This document shows positions 63,001 through 64,000 of a stretch of 64,000 bases of DNA, piece after piece. Numbering within the stretch: the first letter of the stretch is position 1; every line of letters begins with the position of its first letter. The translations under genes were made by a program, and so were the position numbers. The stretch lies in assembly GCA_964035545.1 (NCBI GenBank), contig OZ037769.1:13568633-13632632 (forward strand). The letters run 5' to 3'. The notes under the pieces are model-generated. The model was not told where the DNA came from, did not search any database, and saw only the letters and a list, made by a program, of their open reading frames with translations. This DNA is from Bugula neritina. Lineage: Eukaryota; Bryozoa; Gymnolaemata; Cheilostomatida; Bugulidae.

Positions 63001-64000
63001 TATTTGAATGCAGTATGAATACAGGAAATAATTATTCGGAATATGTGGTTATGCTATAATATATTATCTGACTATTTATACTTTGAATGCTAAGCAAAAA
63101 GCTACTATTGGCGTTGAATTTTTGATTTATAGTATATTATATGGCATCACTGTACATTATAGGTGATGAAAAAAGCTATAGGGTGTAATACAATATTATT
63201 ATAATATGTTATGATAGAATATTATTATGTTATGATAGAATATTATTATATTATACTGCTAAATCATATTACTACATGAAACTTTTCTTATAATATTTTT
63301 TATCTCAAATTTTCATTTGAAGAAATGAAAACAGGAGTATCTGCATGTGAGCAAAATACGAATTCAGTTCAAACAATTTTAGATAATGAAAAAGAGCATG
63401 GCACAAGATCTAATTGCCTATGCATGGAGATAACCTGTTCATAGACCATCATACCTCAAGTACACACACTCAAGTAATTACAGTAGCTTTAGCAAATATT
63501 GATATTTCTTGTAATTTTGAGGTATCATTAACAATATGAACATATAAACAATAAAGCTGGCAAAAAAGCAAACTGATGTGAATTCATAAAAAAAACTTAC
63601 AGTGTTGGTTCAAAGGAATTCTCAACCGTGTAGAAATTGGAAGAATTGACATCATTGATATGAGCATCTTCATTAAACAGTCCCCACTTCAAATGAGCAA
63701 ATTCTCTCACAAGTCTTTTCTCTAAAATTTAATTATAACTACCTTATTTATGTTTAATAGAATTGAATTCACACTTGGATGAAAAAGATTATGTCCTATA
63801 AAATGTGAAAAAATTCATTCGTAAAATTTAGATGTTGAATACGTTTATATACTGCTATTTTTTAGTTTTATTTTTTAGTTTGAGATCTTGGTAAGCTAAA
63901 AGATATAGTATGAAGTTGCAGAACTTTTTATAAGCAACTCTCAGTTGGTGAGGCAACTCCCACTTACCAGGATACAAATCTGAACTTGCTGCACTCTTCA
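50662..64000 (-). CDS. CLCA: CLCA-like gene B (5' end beyond the window), 20 exons
   Basis: Exons in transcript order: 63969-64000 (cut by the window edge), 63601-63721, 62257-62425, 61534-61645, 61125-61381, 60425-60652, 59629-59774, 58317-58461, 57985-58194, 57122-57280, 56492-56612, 56054-56139, 55777-55885, 54417-54575, 53878-54021, 53169-53311, 52136-52165, 51894-51926, 51337-51458, 50662-50680. Markers: VREFAHLKWGLFNED, a vWA MIDAS (LLLDVSGSM) after a Thr-rich linker, FSDGQETNQPY, LQWTAPGNDLNIGNG and a C-terminal helix. Eight exons have exactly the length of their counterpart in gene A. The last exon (a few residues ending AA and TGA) is the least certain. As in A, the first His of HExxH is Arg. 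Confidence 0.83.
50955..51020 (+). other. SINE-head-like fragment
   Basis: GCTGTGATCTAGTGGTTAGA resembles the GCCGTGGTCTAGAAGTTAGA head of the SINE at 54811 and is followed by a weak GTTTGAAACCC B-box. The body is missing. Confidence 0.35.
51337..51458 (-). CDS. CLCA: CLCA-B exon: transmembrane anchor
   Basis: EKEGLSVGAIAGIVLGSCAI followed by IGAGVVAVVLIVKFKC: a single hydrophobic helix with a Lys-rich cytoplasmic edge. Counterpart of 876-985. Confidence 0.7.
54811..55029 (+). mobile_element. tRNA-derived SINE, full-length copy
   Basis: The head GCAGCCGTGGTCTAGAAGTT with A-box spacing and a B-box GGGTTCGAGCC is followed by the family body (GCATCCAGTCATAATTGCTC to GGATAGCAACTATAAA). Flanked by near-perfect 13-bp duplications TATATTGTTTTAA (54798-54810) and TATATTGCTTTAA (55030-55042). 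Confidence 0.75.
56655..56815. repeat. (GT)n/(GCGT)n microsatellite
   Basis: GTGCGTGCGTGC grading into pure GT in a CLCA-B intron; the open frame over it is an artefact. Confidence 0.95.
56998..57075. repeat. (TA)n microsatellite
   Basis: About 37 uninterrupted TA units beside a CLCA-B exon. Confidence 0.97.
59012..59347. mobile_element. Harbinger-type MITE
   Basis: GTGTAGGGCCACA at the left end is inverted at the right (TGTGGCCCTACAC). TAA flanks both sides, fitting the 3-bp TWA target of PIF/Harbinger elements. The interior is rich in CG words (GAGCGTGACGTGCGAG, GACACGC) and has no ORF. It lies in a CLCA-B intron. Confidence 0.65.
59998..60029. repeat. (CCCCT)n microsatellite
   Basis: Six or so units of CTCCC on the plus strand in a CLCA-B intron. 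Confidence 0.9.
60855..60935 (-). other. tRNA-like sequence related to 4980-5046
   Basis: The minus strand reads TGCAATGGTTAACGCAATGA, then CTTGCAAG and GGTTCAATCTTGG, the same order of words as at 4980-5046. No closed cloverleaf. Confidence 0.4.
61125..61381 (-). CDS. CLCA: CLCA-B exon: Thr-rich linker plus vWA MIDAS
   Basis: SEIRGSVTVNPPTFTIIQAG, then a Thr/Glu-rich stretch with TTTTTETTTTT words, then VECPQDIVCLLLDVSGSMS. It is 120 bp (40 codons) shorter than the counterpart in gene A, and the difference lies in the Thr-rich array. Confidence 0.8.

Overview
The window is nuclear DNA of an invertebrate metazoan. It is AT-rich, with GT-AG introns in every host gene, MITEs, SINEs, a LINE relic, microsatellites and a large virus-like transposon. 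The species cannot be fixed from this sequence.

Host layout. Two paralogous genes of the CLCA family (secreted/type I membrane proteins with a vWA domain) lie on the minus strand. CLCA-A is at 876-14560 with 20 recognised exons. CLCA-B is at 50662-64000 with 20 exons, and its 5' end lies beyond the window. Exon order and phase correspond almost one to one. Between them are a two-exon gene of unknown function (17163-18044, minus), a small four-exon ankyrin/SR-like gene (18318-19089, plus) and a four-exon BTB-BACK gene (43006-49000, minus). The rest is introns and intergenic DNA holding decayed LINE and gag-protease relics, at least three MITE-like elements and a tRNA-derived SINE family.

Mobile centre. 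A complete Polinton/Maverick occupies 19133-38431. It has 541-bp terminal inverted repeats, a 6-bp target duplication (TCTGAA), and an outermost 114 bp at each end that is itself a palindrome. It encodes a capsid and replication set: packaging ATPase, a PLA2-integrase fusion with a chromodomain, a double-jelly-roll major capsid protein, a penton-like minor capsid protein, two small basic proteins carrying adenain-type cleavage motifs, protein-primed DNA polymerase B, an adenain-like protease, a phage-tail-fibre-like protein, and a family of paralogous proteins at both ends. The polymerase and integrase each carry one in-frame TAA, and the protease is split by an intact 4.5-kb Ty3/gypsy element (32560-37059) with LTRs that look identical. 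The capsid genes are open. The copy therefore looks young but replication-defective.

Most interesting. (1) Almost every Polinton gene starts directly at a TATA(TA)AAATG motif with no room for a leader, and two divergent genes share one perfect 18-bp palindrome containing both start codons. (2) The fibre-like protein and two terminal paralogs share an N-terminal tag, and two gene junctions have the same overlapping stop/start built into the last codons of a paralog. (3) A PLA2 domain is fused to the integrase, and adenain cleavage motifs cluster in the small basic proteins; together these look like a capsid maturation and membrane-penetration set. (4) In CLCA-A, a 27-bp tandem array repeats a splice donor several times.
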